Shown here piece after piece: positions 24,198 to 36,780 of a stretch of 64,000 nt of DNA. This DNA is from Neocallimastix lanati (nom. inval.) (taxonomy: Eukaryota; Neocallimastigomycota; Neocallimastigomycetes; Neocallimastigales; Neocallimastigaceae), in contig JACVTC010000073.1 in assembly GCA_016946835.1 (NCBI GenBank), forward strand, positions 663,501 through 727,500, read 5' to 3'. The stretch's first letter is position 1, and every line of letters starts with the position of its first letter. A model generated the notes under the pieces. It saw only the letters and a list, made by a program, of their open reading frames with translations. It had not been told where the DNA came from and searched no databases. A program made the translations under genes and the position numbers.

Positions 24198-24411
24198 ATA
24201 ATATCTATTGTTTTCTTTAACCTTTTTGTGATTTATTTTATATTTTCGCTTTTGGAAAAAGTATTTTTAATTTAAAAATATATTATTATTTTTTTAATTT
24301 AGAAAATATATTAATGAAATATATTAGTTATATATTTAATATTTATTATATAAATATTTTTGTTTATCAAATTTTTATATATTATTTATTATACAGTTAT
24401 TTATTATTTAT

Positions 24412-24757
24412 TATTATTATTATTTATTATTTATTATTTATTATTTATTATTTATTATTTATTATTTATTATTTATTATTTATTATTTATTATTTATTAT
24501 TTATTATTTATTATTTATTATTTATTATTTATTATTTATTATTTATTATTTATTATTTATTATTTATTATTTATTATTTATTATTTATTATTTATTATTT
24601 ATTATTTATTATTTATTATTTATTATTTATTATTTATTATTTATTATTTATTATTTATTATTTATTATTTATTATTTATTATTATTATTTATTATTTATT
24701 ATTTATTATTTATTATTTATTATTTATTATTTATTATTTATTATTTATTATTTATTA
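24412..24757. repeat. Heptanucleotide satellite (TTATTAT)n
   Basis: About 345 bp of a 7-bp unit with one interruption near 24680. Because the unit has no stop in some frames it creates spurious open frames of Leu/Phe/Ile/Tyr. Confidence 0.95.
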
Positions 24758-26611
24758 TTTTATATATTAGAAATTAGAAATTGGAAATTGAAAAGTTAGA
24801 AATTTGATAAAAATTTCCTTTTTCAATTATATCAATTATATACAAATTGTTAATTTATTTTTATATACTTCATTTTATTATTTTATTATTTGAATATTTT
24901 TTCTTTTTAAATTTAAAAAAAATTTTTTAAATAGAAATAATAAAATTTAGTAAAAAATAATTTTTAAATTGAAAATATCATAAAATCTATTCTTGATAAA
25001 AAAATATTCAAACAAAAAAAAAAAAATAAAAAATATTCAAAAAAAAAAAAAAATAAAAATTTATTAAAAAATAAATAAAAAGAAACTATATTATTATTAT
25101 TATTTTATAATTAATACCTCATTTATAAAATTATATATATATATTTTCCTTTATCAAATAAAGAAAAAAATAAAATAATAGTTAATTCAAAAATTAAAAC
25201 TAATATATAATTAACATATAATTAATTTACCAAATTTTAATAAAACACTAAAAGACCCAAAAAAAAAAAAAAAACTTATTTTATAATGGAGAATTAATAA
25301 TAATTAATAATTAAAAGAAAAAATAGATAAAAAATATATTTCGTTTTTGATTAAATAACAGCAGTTATTAAATGTTTTAATTTTTTTTTTTTTTAAAAAG
25401 TCTTATTTTTTTTTTTTTTAATTTTTCATTATTAAATAAATTTGGTAGTGTTCCAAAAACAAAAAAATATATACATATATTTATTATAATAAATTGAACG
25501 AAACCGTTTTATTCTTCAATCTTTCATATCGAACAATCATATTTATTCATTTAATTTATTTTAAGTACTAAACATTTATAACATATACTTTAAATATTTC
25601 AACCTTTGTAATAATAAAAATATATATAAACTGGAATTTAAAATTTGGATATTTTAGCCTTTACTAAGAGAAGAAAAAGAAAATATATATTTAAACTGGA
25701 ACTTAAAATTTGGAAATATGAAGTATTATTAAATTTTATATTTAATTAAACATTTTTTAAAAGTATTGTTTTTTTTTTTTTAAAAAAAAATAAAAATAAA
25801 TAACCAAAGATTTTATGGAATTATACGATATATGATAGACAACTATATAAAGCAAATCAAAGGAAATAAATTTCAATTATTCAATTATTACTTGTATTAC
25901 TAAAGATATATCAATATTAAGTGGAATTTTTATTTTTAAAGTTATATATAGTTGAATAAATGGAATATTGTAATTAGAAAAAAGTGGATTTTTAAATAAT
26001 TTTATATTATATATACCAATATAAAAGCACAAATATATTTAAAAGGTACACTTTATTTATTTATTATTAAAATACATCACAATATATATAATCAAAATTA
26101 TTACATTTATTACTCAATAATATATTGAATCAAATTTAAATAATAATTATATTAATAATATACAAATTAATAATGTAATATATATTATAAAATTTTACAT
26201 GCATAATAAAATAATTTTTATATAGTAAATTTTATAAATATGTTATTAATTATAAAAAAGTTTAAAGTTATTTTAATATAGTTAAGAGTAATAATGGTTT
26301 TTTTATTTATTTATTTATTTTTTTTTTTTTAAAAAAAAAATGAAAGAATATAAAATATATTGTTGGTTTATTTATTAAAGATATTTATATAAAGGAAAAC
26401 ATATTATATTATTAAAAAAGGAAATTTCAGTTAGCAATTCAAATTATTTGTTATTAAGTCAATAATAATAATAATAAATAAAAAAATAAATAAATAAATA
26501 GAAATAAAGCAAATAAAAATTATTATTATTATTTTTTTTAATAAAAAGGATATAAATATTATCACTAGTGAATAAGTGATATAATATATAATACATTAGT
26601 AAATTATAAAA

Positions 26612-27992
26612 ATGTTTCAGAAAGTTAACGAGTAAGTATCTCATAGCCATTCAAATATTGGTAATCCCTTTTCATATCTAAAAAAACAACACATTTACAA
26701 GCAAAAATAAAACCATTATATTTATAACATGAATATAAATAATAATAATAATTAATAATAGTTATATTTATAAAATTTATTTACGTAGTTTCAGTATATC
26801 ATATATCGCTTTTAAATAAATTCAAAATAAATAATTTCCCAATAAATTATTATAAATAATAATTTTATTTCTCTATTAATATTATGCTTTATTAAAACCC
26901 TGAAAATATATTATTTTTATATTATAATATATATATATATTATTACATAATTTTCTTTTCCTTTTTCAACGTTATTTATAACTAATGTAAATACTAAAAA
27001 TCTATATATATTATACTTAATATTTAATAAATAGCTGGCTTCAAAGAAGTAGTTATAATTCACTAACTGAAACGCAATCAACAATAAATACGGTATCTAC
27101 AATATCAGAAACTCAAGATTCTTTAAGTGACGAAAGTTTATCAAAAATTATTAATGATTTAGGAGATATTTCTATGGATGATTCAAAAAGTTTTGCAAAT
27201 AGTGCTAAAGATTCAGCCTATGAAACAGAAATAGATATATATGGTATGAAACAATAAATAATATTATATATATATATTGTAATAATTATGTTAATATATA
27301 TATACACGTCACAATAATATTAATTTTATTAATGAATGCTAACATTATTTACATATACATATAAATATAATATTATATTCATTAGGTACTATTAATATGC
27401 TACCATATGAACTTATAGTAAATATAGTTTTATTTTTTTATTTTTATTTTTTATTTTTTATTTTTTATTTTTTTATTTTTTATTTTTTATTTTTTATTTT
27501 TTTATTTTTTATTTTTTATTTTTTATTTTTTATTTTTTATTTTTTATTTTTTATTTTTTATTTTTTATTTTTTATTTTTTATTTTTTATTTTTTATTTTT
27601 TATTTTTTATTTTTTATTTTTTATTTTTTATTTTTTATTTTTTATTTTTTATTTTTTATTTTTTATTTTTTATTTTTTATTTTTTATTTTTTATTTTTTA
27701 TTTTTTATTTTTTATTTTTTATTTTTTATTTTTTATTTTCTATTTTTTATTTTTTATTTTTTATTTTTTATTTTTTATTTTTTATTTTCTATTTTTTATT
27801 TTTTATTTTCTATTTTTTATTTTTTATTTTTTATTTTTTATTTTTTATTTTTTATTTTTTATTTTTTATTTTTTATTTTTTATTTTTTATTTTTTATTTT
27901 CTATTTTTTTTTTTTTTTTTTTTTTTTTTTATTGTTTATTTTTATTGTTTAGTTATATTTTTATTTTAATATTTATTTTTATTTAAATATTT

Positions 27993-28028
<36 letters not shown>

Positions 28029-29289
28029 TTAATTAATCTATATATATTAGATAAATATATTTTTATATATTTCAAAAATTAATAATTAATCATTAACATT
28101 CATTTATATTATTTAATTTGTTGTAATATATAAATTTAAATTCAAAATAGATTAACATTTTATTACAGATCGATGATATAAGTACTATAAATACAATATC
28201 ACAAGTATCACGTAAATGGAATGAAATAGCAAATGATAATACTGTATGGCATAATTTATATATAAGTCGTTGGGGTGAATTACGTGATCCAGTTATACGA
28301 CACCAAAATCATAATTATAAATATTTATACCAAAAACGTCTACAATTAAATAAGAATTGGACTGAATTAGATGTTGAACCAAGACTTATCATTGGTCATG
28401 ATGATAGTGTATATTGTGTTCAATTTGATAAAAATATAATTGTATCGGGGTCACGAGATAAGAGTATTAAATTTTGGGATATTAAGACATTAGAATGCAT
28501 TAAAGTATTGAGATACCATCAAGGTTCAGTTCTTTGTCTTCAATATAATGAAAATATAGTTGTCTCTGGTTCAAGTGATTCTACACTTATAGTATGGGAT
28601 TTCAAAACTGGACAAGTATTAAGAATATTAAGCGGTAGACATGGACATTCAGCGCCAGTATTAGATGTCCGTTTTAATGATAAAGTTATTGTAAGTTGCT
28701 CTAAGGATTGTACCATTAAAATATGGGATTTAGAAACCGGTATCTTAAAAAGAACCTTACATGGTCACCGTGCTGCGGTCAATGCAATACATATTCATGG
28801 TGATGAAGTAGTATCGGCCTCTGGTGATTGTACTTTAAAACTTTGGAATATAAATACTGGTGAATGTATTAGAGAATTTAATGGTCATCTTCGTGGATTA
28901 GCTTGTGTTCAATATAACGGTGAAATTATTGCTTCAGGGTCAAACGATCATACTATCAAAATATGGAATGCTAAAACAGGTCAAGTTATACGAACCTTAG
29001 AAGGAAAAGATGGACATACTGATCTTGTTAGAACTTTAGCTTTCGATAATGAAAGAATTGTTTCAGGTTCATATGATCAATCCATAAAAGTATGGGATAT
29101 TAAAACCGGTAAATTATTAAAGAATTTTAAAAATGCACATGGTAGTTGGGTATTTAATGTTCAAATTGATGCCTCTAAAATTGTTAGCTCAAGTCAGGTA
29201 AATATTTTAAGTAAAAAAAATAAAATAAGATAAAAATAAAAATAAAAAAATAAAAATAAAAAATAACAATAAAAAATAAAAAATAAGAA

Positions 29290-29320
<31 letters not shown>

Positions 29321-29503
29321 AATAAAAATAAGATATATCAATAAATATTTATGAATTCATATATATATTAATTTTAATATAATTTTTTTTTATTATTTTT
29401 TATTTATTTATTTACTTATTTATATATAATAATATAGGATAGAAAAATAGCAATATGGGATTTTAGCGGAGATATTGAATGTGTAGATACCTTTTTATCA
29501 TAA
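26612..29503 (+). CDS. F-box/WD40-repeat protein (SCF ubiquitin ligase substrate receptor), 5 exons
   Basis: Exons 26612-26631, 27035-27243, 27386-27417, 28151-29197 and 29438-29503; all GT..AG, in phase, 457 residues. The N-terminal 75 residues are Ser/Thr/Asp-rich. An F-box begins at about residue 81: NMLPYELI at the end of exon 3 joins INILLQIDDIST at exon 4, then ISQVSRKWNEIAND. Taking the acceptor at 28149-28150, rather than the later one at 28168, restores a full-length F-box. Seven WD40 repeats follow (about 145-457), each with a GH and a terminal WD or WN (SIKFWD, TLIVWD, TIKIWD, TLKLWN, TIKIWN, SIKVWD, KIAIWD); the last closes in exon 5. Such proteins bind Skp1 through the F-box and present phosphorylated substrates for ubiquitination (Cdc4/Fbw7/Met30 class). 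Which substrate cannot be said. Confidence 0.9.
27428..27905. repeat. Heptanucleotide satellite (TTTTTTA)n inside F-box gene intron 3
   Basis: About 68 copies of T6A with a few T-to-C changes, followed by a T25 tract. It starts about 10 bp after the GTAAATATAG donor and fills most of the 733-bp intron. The sense strand has no stop in one frame, which produces a spurious Phe/Leu/Tyr-rich reading. Confidence 0.95.
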
Positions 29504-29923
29504 TATAGTTTACAATAATAAATAAATAAGTAAATATATATATATATAGCACTCTATTACAACACTACAGTAGGAAAAATTCGATTTTATATATATATTA
29601 CCAAAAACAACAATATTTTAAATATCATAAAATTCATAAATCATTCATCAATTCTCAATTTATAATAATCAAAACAAGATTAATAAGAATAATAATGAAT
29701 TACTAATCAACTAGTACAAAATAATAATAAATATCCATTTAAATTAATTTATTTCATTTTTTTTTTTTATATTTTATTTTATTTTATTCTTATATATAAT
29801 TTTATATTTATATATATAATTCTTTATATATATATTATTTTAATAAAAATAAAAGAACATAAACTATCATTAAATAAATTAAACCCATGAACTTTTATTT
29901 TTAATTTTTATTTAATTTTTATT

Positions 29924-29965
<42 letters not shown>

Positions 29966-30159
29966 TTTATTTATTTATTTATTATTTTTTTCATTATATT
30001 TTATTTTATACATAAAACAAATTAAAAAGAACACAAAGAATATATAAGTATACATGTATATAAATTTATACTAATTAGAACTATTCGAAAATTAATAATT
30101 TATCATTATATATAATAAATAAACTAATGATTAATTATCATGGAATTATTTTAAATATC

Positions 30160-30199
<40 letters not shown>

Positions 30200-30590
30200 T
30201 ATAGAAAGTGTGAAAAGATGTAATTTTTACATATTTTTTTTATTTTTTATTTTTTTATTTTTTATTTTTTATTTTTATTTTTATTTTTTTTTTTATAATT
30301 TAATTTTTACTATTTAATTTTTTTTTATTATTAAGTTTTCTTTTTTTCTTATATTTTTGTTATTATTATTATTATTATATTATTATTATTATTTTTATTT
30401 TTATTTTTATTTTTATATATATTATAAATATTATTTATATTATTTATATTTATTTATATTATTATTTTTATAATTTTTATTATTTTTATTATTTTTATTT
30501 TTTTAAATGTTTTTACATTTCATCTTACTTCCAACATTTAAATCCTCCTATTTTTTAATTTTACGATAATAAAAATTAAATATATAAATA
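29504..30590. other. AT-rich intergenic stretch
   Basis: 3' region of the F-box gene followed by homopolymers, including a T37 tract (about 29926-29962) and TTTTTA-type runs. No gene seen. Confidence 0.6.
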
Positions 30591-31630
30591 AAAAAGCCTA
30601 TGATTCAGTACCTATCTTTAATATTTTGACCAAATTATATAACTTAGGAATTAGAAGTAAATGTTATCTATTTTTAAAGGAACCTTTATCTATCCTCTAA
30701 AGCTCGTACTTTTTTTAATGGTAATCTCTTTCAAATAAGAGCAGACGCTCTAAAGCTCAAAAAATTATTAACAGAAGACTTTATTGGAGTTATAGATTTA
30801 AATCTCGTAATTCTTATGTTATTCTCTATGATATGACTTGTGAATTGAGAATACTTCCTCTTTCAGCTATCTGTGCTATATCTCAATTACGCTGTTTTAG
30901 AAAATGGAAGGGTTAGGAAAAATATATTTATATTGGATTAAAATTGGATGTTCGTTAGCTCATAAAAATGATAGTAGGAAAACATGAAAATTGATAAAAA
31001 AGAATGCAAAAAATAAATAATCAATATTTCAAGGTTTCTAGTACTATTAAAAACAATAACAATGAATTTGTTTTTTCTACAGATGAAAAATTAAAATCCT
31101 GACATTCTTATTATAAATTCTTAGGGTAGGATTCTTCAGGTCATAGTCTTTCTAAAGATTTATGGAAGTGGAAAGATTCTCATGCACTTAGGAATTTTGG
31201 AAGTCCAAGGCAACAAGAATGGGAAATTAACCAAGGTATTAGCGATGAAGAAATAAGTGAAACAATCTCATCTATGTCTAACTTTAAAACATGTGGTATT
31301 CCAATGGAATTCTTCAAAACTTTGATTCTTTGATAAAAATATGATTCAGAAGAATAAAGTGAAAATAATAGTAATATTTCATTTGGCTGTAGATGTCTCA
31401 AAGCCTTAATTAACCTCATTTAGAATGGTGTATTTAGAATGGTAATTTTCCTAAATCATGGAATTATGCATCGATAATTTCCATTCATAAAAAAAGGGTG
31501 ATTCAACTGATTATAATAACAATTGTGGCATCTCTCGTATTTGTAATGGCATTAAAATTGTCACTAAAATCATCGTTAATATAATTATAAAATATTGTAG
31601 CTTAAACTTTGTCTATCCTAAAAATACAAT
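30591..31630 (+). pseudogene. Shuffled LINE relic
   Basis: Three pieces of a LINE reverse transcriptase are present in the wrong order. First, KKAYDSVPIFNILTKLYNLGIRSKCY (30591-30680, given here as a 26-residue similarity block to the middle of the reverse transcriptase). Second, from about 30750, a part matching the region after the catalytic domain (KAQKIINR, LRILPLSAICAISQLRCF). Third, from about 31020 to 31620, the part that should come first (NQGISDEEI, SNFKTCGIPMEFFKTLI, then the IPKKG region). Stops and frameshifts run throughout. It is more diverged from the intact LINE at 40700 than the relic at 1922-3415. Confidence 0.8.
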
Positions 31631-31779
31631 AAATTTAAATTTTAATAAAATAAAAAAAAAAAAAATTAAAAATAATTTCATGCCATTCTCGACCATATTC
31701 TCCAAGATTTATTTTTCTCTAGTCTCCTTTCTTCAAGCTCATTTTTCTTTAAACTTTATGATAGGTAGAATATCAATAG

Positions 31780-31832
<53 letters not shown>

Positions 31833-32016
31833 TAAAGTTGTATACTTTAATTCTAAAATGATAAAAAAATAATAATAATAAATAAAATAATAATTAAATA
31901 TATATTATATAAAAAAAAAAAAAAAAAAAAAGTAAAAAAAGAATAATATAAATATTAGAATTAAATAATCATCATTTTAACTTTTCTTTTGATTATTTTA
32001 AATAAAATAATTTTAC

Positions 32017-32047
<31 letters not shown>

Positions 32048-33221
32048 AAATTAAATATATAAATTAAATTATAAATAAATTTATTTCTTAAATTTTACTT
32101 ATTATCAAATACTTCATAAAAAATAACTAATTAAATAATTAATTATAACCAAATAATATAAAAATAAAACATTTTTCTAAATTAAGAGAAGGGTAAGTAA
32201 GTGTGTAAGAAAGTTGTTAGATAGTTTTAAATGTATAGTAAAGTATAATTATTTTACTTGAATAAATAGATGTTTTATATAATAATAAAATTAAATAAAT
32301 AAATAAATGATACTTTAATAAATTTAATAAATAAATCCCCAACAATAGTACTTGAGTTTTTTATTACTATTTAATATGAAATATTTATTTTATTTAACTT
32401 TAAATATTTAGTATTAAATATTTTTTATAAAGATTTATATAGAGTAATTTATATTTATTATCAATGCTTGTGAAACAATATATAGTTCATGAAAAAGATT
32501 ATTCTTTTTTTTCCTTTTTTAATATATTCTTAAAAAGTTAGCAAAAAATAAAATCAATTTATTTTTTATCTATTTAATATGAAATGAAACATTTATTTTT
32601 TTTATTTTATTTAACTTTAAATATTTAGTATTAAATTTTTTTTATAAAGATTTATATAAATTTATTTATTATCAATACTTGTGAAACATAGTTTATGTAA
32701 TAGAATATTCCTTTTTCATTTTCCTTTTTTTGATATTCTTAACTATTACCAATAATAAATCAAATATTTTTTAATTAATTTTGTTTAACGTAGATATTTG
32801 AATATTTTTTTTTTTTTTTTTTTTACTGTAATTGCTTTTATTATTATTATTATTATTATTATTTTATATATATCTTTATTTATATTTATCTTTTTAATAT
32901 AAATAATTGCCTCAGTAAAGAAAAAATTCTTTTTAATATTTAATAAGATTTAGATAGAGTAATTAATTAGTAATGATCAATGCTTGTAAAAAAAAATAGT
33001 CATTCGAATATTCTATTTTTTTTTTTTTGTCTTTACTCAAAAAAAAACAATAATAATAATAATAATAATAATAAACAAGTTAAAATTAAAAATAAAATAT
33101 AAAAAAAATTATAAAATTTATTTATGAAGTTTTTATTTTATTTTATTAGTATTTTATATTAAAATTAATATTTCCTTTTTTTTGTGTAACTTTAATTAGT
33201 AAAAATTTAATTTACATATAT
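31631..33221. other. AT-rich intergenic with diverged tandem segments
   Basis: Poly(A) of about 48 bases at 31782-31830 and others at 31911 and 32020. From 32359 there are diverged repeats (listed separately). No gene seen. Confidence 0.6.
32359..33040. repeat. Two clear and one weak diverged tandem repeats of about 200 bp
   Basis: Copies at about 32359-32555 and 32568-32760 share long blocks: CTATTTAATATGAAAT, then TTTAACTTTAAATATTTAG, TATAAAGATTTATATA and TATCAAT-CTTGTGAAACA. A weaker third copy at about 32930-33040 keeps AATAAGATTTA, GAGTAATTAATTA and ATCAATGCTTGTAA. No coding content; origin unknown. Confidence 0.7.
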
Positions 33222-33400
33222 ATTAGAAGTATACTAAAAAATTAAAATGATTTAAACATATTTATATATATATATGATATGATTGATATGATTATAAATG
33301 ATGTTAAAACTGATTTATAAAAATTTATATTTATATATATATATAAATATAATATTAAAATATATCAAATTCAAATATTGAATGCTTTTATGAAAATAAT

Positions 33401-33406
<6 letters not shown>

Positions 33407-33436
<30 letters not shown>

Positions 33437-33554
33437 TATGAAAGATCAGGATATTCATAACACAAAGTTTTATAAATTTTGATGTTTCTTCGAATTTGTT
33501 TTTGTCATAAAACTCAGCTTTAATAGAATTGATTTTCATATCTCTTTTCCAATA
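33407..33554 (-). mobile_element. Tiny LINE-derived insertion with poly(A) tail and target duplication
   Basis: The insertion spans 148 bp. About 125 bp of it matches nearly exactly 45046-45170 of the intact LINE (KRDMKINSIKAEFYDKNKFE region). On the minus strand the match is followed directly by a poly(A) run of about 25, although this point is internal to the LINE. It is flanked by AAAATAATTCAAAT at 33393-33406 and 33555-33568. The uninterrupted site exists once in the C flank near 49650-49666. Confidence 0.9.
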
Positions 33555-34218
33555 AAAATAATTCAAATATAATAAAAACACTACTATTTTTTTTAATAAA
33601 AAAAAAAAATTAATACTAATGTTAATAGAATATTATATGAATAACTTTTTATGAAAATAATTATGAATATAAAAAAAAAAAAAAAAAAATTATTTATTTT
33701 ATAAACATATCCTAATCTTTTAAATTAAAATTATATATTAATTTAGAGAAAGATGAGTTTTTTCTTCATTTCCCCATCTTATCGACTATGAAGATTCTAT
33801 AAATGATTGAAAAGTTCTCTATTAATTAAAAAGAAATGACTTTTTTTTCTTAATATTCTTATTATGTATTTATATTTATCTTCAATTCTATTATTACTTT
33901 ATCATTATCAATTTATTTATAAAAAAAAAAACTATTATTAATTAATTATTATTATTTCTTTTTTTTTATTTATTTATTTTAATTATTTTTTGATATTTTT
34001 ATTTAGTTTTATAATACATATTATTTTTAATAAAATAAATATAACTATTTTAATATATTTTATAAAATATAATTATTTGAATTTTTTTTTTTTAAATAAT
34101 TTAATATTAATAATTATTGATATATAAATTATTATTAATTTTATATATTTATAAAATATAAACAATGGACATGAAGTTTTTTTTTTTTGGCTTATTTTAT
34201 TTTTTCTTAATTTTCTTC

Positions 34219-35769
34219 TTATTGATAAAGCCTCTTTTCATATGAGAAAAGACCATTGATACCACCTTCAATTTGAGCACTATGCGTTCTCTTTTCAAAA
34301 CGAACTTTACCATTTTTAACTCCTTCCCAAAGTTCTTGTAATGATTTAACTCCAATATCTTGTAAACTATGCTTAAGACCAAGTTCTAAGTACTCTAAGA
34401 ACTTTTTAACACTACCACGATCAACAACTGCACCTGAGACACCTTGAGCAACTTTTATAGCATCATTTTCTGAATAATAACGCTTCGCTGCAGCTTTTCC
34501 TGAATCCATAGCATCCAAACTACCCATTCCTCTGTAACGTTTTAATTTATGACCATCATGATAGAAGTATTCCCCTGGGGCTTCCGTTGTACCTGCTAAA
34601 AGTCCACCCATCATTACACCACTGGCTCCGAGAGCAAGAGCTTTAACTATATGTCCAACATTTTGAACACCACCATCAGCAATACATGGAATACCAAATT
34701 CACGAGCTAATTGACAGACACGATAGACAGCCGTACCTTGTGGTCGACCACAAGCCATTACTTCTTGAGTAATACAAATACTACCACTACCCATACCAAT
34801 TCTAAGACCATCAACACCTGCTTCAATAAGATTACGAGCTTGTTCTTTGGTAACAACATTACCACCAATGATATCAATCTTTGGGTATCTTTCTTTAATG
34901 TATTTAATCGTATCAATTTGGAATGATGAATTACCTTGACTACTATCAATGACAATAATATCTAAACCAGCTTCAACTAAAGCATCAATTCTCTTTTTGT
35001 CGTCTGGATGAGTACTAACAGCTGCGGCACATAATAATTGATTAGTCCCTGGAACAATAGAGGCATTAGGAAAATCACGTGTTTTGATGAGATCGGAACG
35101 TGAAAGCAATGAAACAAGACGGAATTCACTGTCAACAATTAATAACTTTCCCTTTTTGGATTTTCTTAAAATTTCATTAGCTTCAGATAAAGAAATTCCA
35201 TCTTTTGCTGTGACAAGATCAGTTATCATTACATCTCTTAATTTCTTTTTACGATCATCACCTTGAAGGAAATCAATATCACGTAAAGTAACAATACCTA
35301 ATAACTTTGATTTCATTTTACCGTCTTCTGTAATTGGAATACCACAAAAACCATACTTCTTTTTAATGTCATAGACATCTTCAACAGTATTATCTGGACT
35401 TAGACAAATTGGATCTAAAATAAATCCGTTTTCAAAACTTTTAACCTTTCTGACCATACTTGCTTGTTGTTTTATAGTACAATTATGATGAATTACACCT
35501 AATCCACCCATTAAAGCCATGCTAATAGCCATATCGGTTTCAGTAACAGTATCCATAGGACTTGAAATAAATGGATTTTTAATTTTATAATTCTTTGTAA
35601 TTTGAACTTCACAATTAACAACATCAGCCGGAAAATCAATATAACCTGGTAAGATAAGGAAATCATTATAGGTCATACCAACAGAAGATTTTCTATCAAA
35701 TAATTCTTCTGCCGTTAAACCATCTTCAACATCAACAGTTTTAATTAAATCCTTCATTGATTGACTCAT
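34219..35769 (-). CDS. Inosine-5'-monophosphate dehydrogenase, copy A
   Basis: 516 residues, single exon, the usual length for a eukaryotic IMPDH. The enzyme oxidises IMP to XMP with NAD+, the committed step of guanine nucleotide synthesis, as a cytosolic tetramer. The TIM barrel starts with [20 protein letters not shown] and PMDTVTE. A Bateman (two-CBS) regulatory insert spans about residues 115-235. The barrel resumes with DSSQGNS (D275), GGNVVT and the catalytic loop [11 protein letters not shown] with Cys332. The flap holds [11 protein letters not shown] (Tyr412) and VAQGVSGAV (Gln442), and the end is EKRLYQ. All catalytic positions are intact. Copy A carries Leu480 (CTT), shared with C; B and D have Phe. 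It is one arm of a palindrome facing copy B, with a matching upstream region. Confidence 0.97.
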   Translation of the reverse strand: MSQSMKDLIKTVDVEDGLTAEELFDRKSSVGMTYNDFLILPGYIDFPADVVNCEVQITKNYKIKNPFISSPMDTVTETDMAISMALMGGLGVIHHNCTIKQQASMVRKVKSFENGFILDPICLSPDNTVEDVYDIKKKYGFCGIPITEDGKMKSKLLGIVTLRDIDFLQGDDRKKKLRDVMITDLVTAKDGISLSEANEILRKSKKGKLLIVDSEFRLVSLLSRSDLIKTRDFPNASIVPGTNQLLCAAAVSTHPDDKKRIDALVEAGLDIIVIDSSQGNSSFQIDTIKYIKERYPKIDIIGGNVVTKEQARNLIEAGVDGLRIGMGSGSICITQEVMACGRPQGTAVYRVCQLAREFGIPCIADGGVQNVGHIVKALALGASGVMMGGLLAGTTEAPGEYFYHDGHKLKRYRGMGSLDAMDSGKAAAKRYYSENDAIKVAQGVSGAVVDRGSVKKFLEYLELGLKHSLQDIGVKSLQELWEGVKNGKVRFEKRTHSAQIEGGINGLFSYEKRLYQ

Positions 35770-35903
35770 TTTATTTATAAATATATTAACTCCAACAAAA
35801 ATTTTTCAAGAAGTATACAAAAATAATAAACAAGACAAAAACAAACAAATTATTTATAATAAAAAGTTTTATAATTTCAATAACTTTATTTAATATTTTA
35901 ATG

Positions 35904-35970
35904 GGTCGAAATTGACCAGAAAAAAAAAAAAAAAAAAAAAAAAGCTGAGCTTTTTCTAATTCCTTTTATA
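35904..35970 (-). promoter_or_regulatory. Copy A promoter: TATAAAAGG box, A/T tract and GGTC...GACC element
   Basis: TATAAAAGG (minus strand, 35962-35970) lies about 195 bp upstream of the start. Between them are a GC-containing AAAGCTCAGC, a T24 tract and the imperfect palindrome GGTCAATTTCGACC (35904-35917). The same arrangement precedes the other three copies. Confidence 0.6.
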
Positions 35971-36242
35971 CTTTTTTTTTTATTAATGAATTGATAAAGA
36001 TTTAAAACAAAAAAGAAAATTTAAACTAAATGATTGGCTTATCACATTCTAGTAAATAAAATTTTAGATTAGAATCAATTGATTAAAATATATTACTTTG
36101 ATTAAAATATATTATTAATAAATTACTAATATATAAATAAAATATCAATTTAAAAATAATAAACATAATACTTTTATTTAATAAACAAAATACTTTTATT
36201 TTAGTAAAGTCATATATAAAAGTCATATATTCAATATATATT

Positions 36243-36469
36243 ATTCAATTAATTTATCATTAAAAAGTAATAGAATAGAAAAGAAATAATAATAAAAATA
36301 ATTATAATAATAATAATAATAAAGAAAATTGTATTTATAGTAATAATAAAAATAAAAAAAAAAATAATAATAATAATAAAGAAAATTGTATTTATAGTAA
36401 TAATAAAAATAAAAAAAAAAATAATAATAATAATAAAGAAAATTGTATTTATATAATAATAAAAATAAA

Positions 36470-36502
<33 letters not shown>

Positions 36503-36743
36503 GATCTAAATTGTCCTATTGTTATAAAGATGTGCTTAGCATATTTGCTATTTAAATATTTAAATATATAGAAAAGAAAAGAAAAGAAAAGAAAAGAAAA
36601 AAAAAACATGAAAAATTATACAACGAAGAAATTTATTAAAATACAGAAATTGAAATAATATAAAAAAAAAAAAAAGATAAGATTTAAATTGTCCTATTGT
36701 CATAAAAATGTACTTAGCGTAATAGTTATTTAAATATTTTTTA

Positions 36744-36780
<37 letters not shown>

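Larger units (their letters stand above)
20134..26611. other. 6.5-kb gene desert with satellites
   Basis: After the eL41 3' UTR (to about 20300) I find no convincing gene. The stretch is dominated by A/T homopolymers, many T-run/A-run junctions (for example 20082-20100, 21979-22023, 22983-23007, 25379-25400, 25769-25791, 26321-26341) and two long satellites listed separately. A less AT-biased patch at 20767-20870 could be coding on the minus strand, but no gene model closes. Confidence 0.6.

Noticed and set aside
23831-24757. CRISPR-like array
   Set aside because: Units are 5-7 bp without spacers, and the genome is eukaryotic.
24314-24799. Open frames across the heptamer satellite and across AAT arrays (for example 37182-37463, 57969-58454)
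   Set aside because: Microsatellite-encoded homopolymers with no conserved flanking exon.
27397-27969. 190-codon Phe/Leu/Tyr frame through the T6A satellite
   Set aside because: It begins with the real F-box exon, then runs into intron repeats that lack stops by chance; a spliced model gives an intact F-box.
28151-28168. Acceptor at 28168 (TTACAG) for F-box exon 4
   Set aside because: It is in phase but removes six residues needed for the F-box helix; the AG at 28149-28150 restores them.
34711-35266. Small frames opposite or inside the IMPDH genes, repeated in each copy
   Set aside because: Present in every copy only because the genes are duplicates; no independent coding signal.
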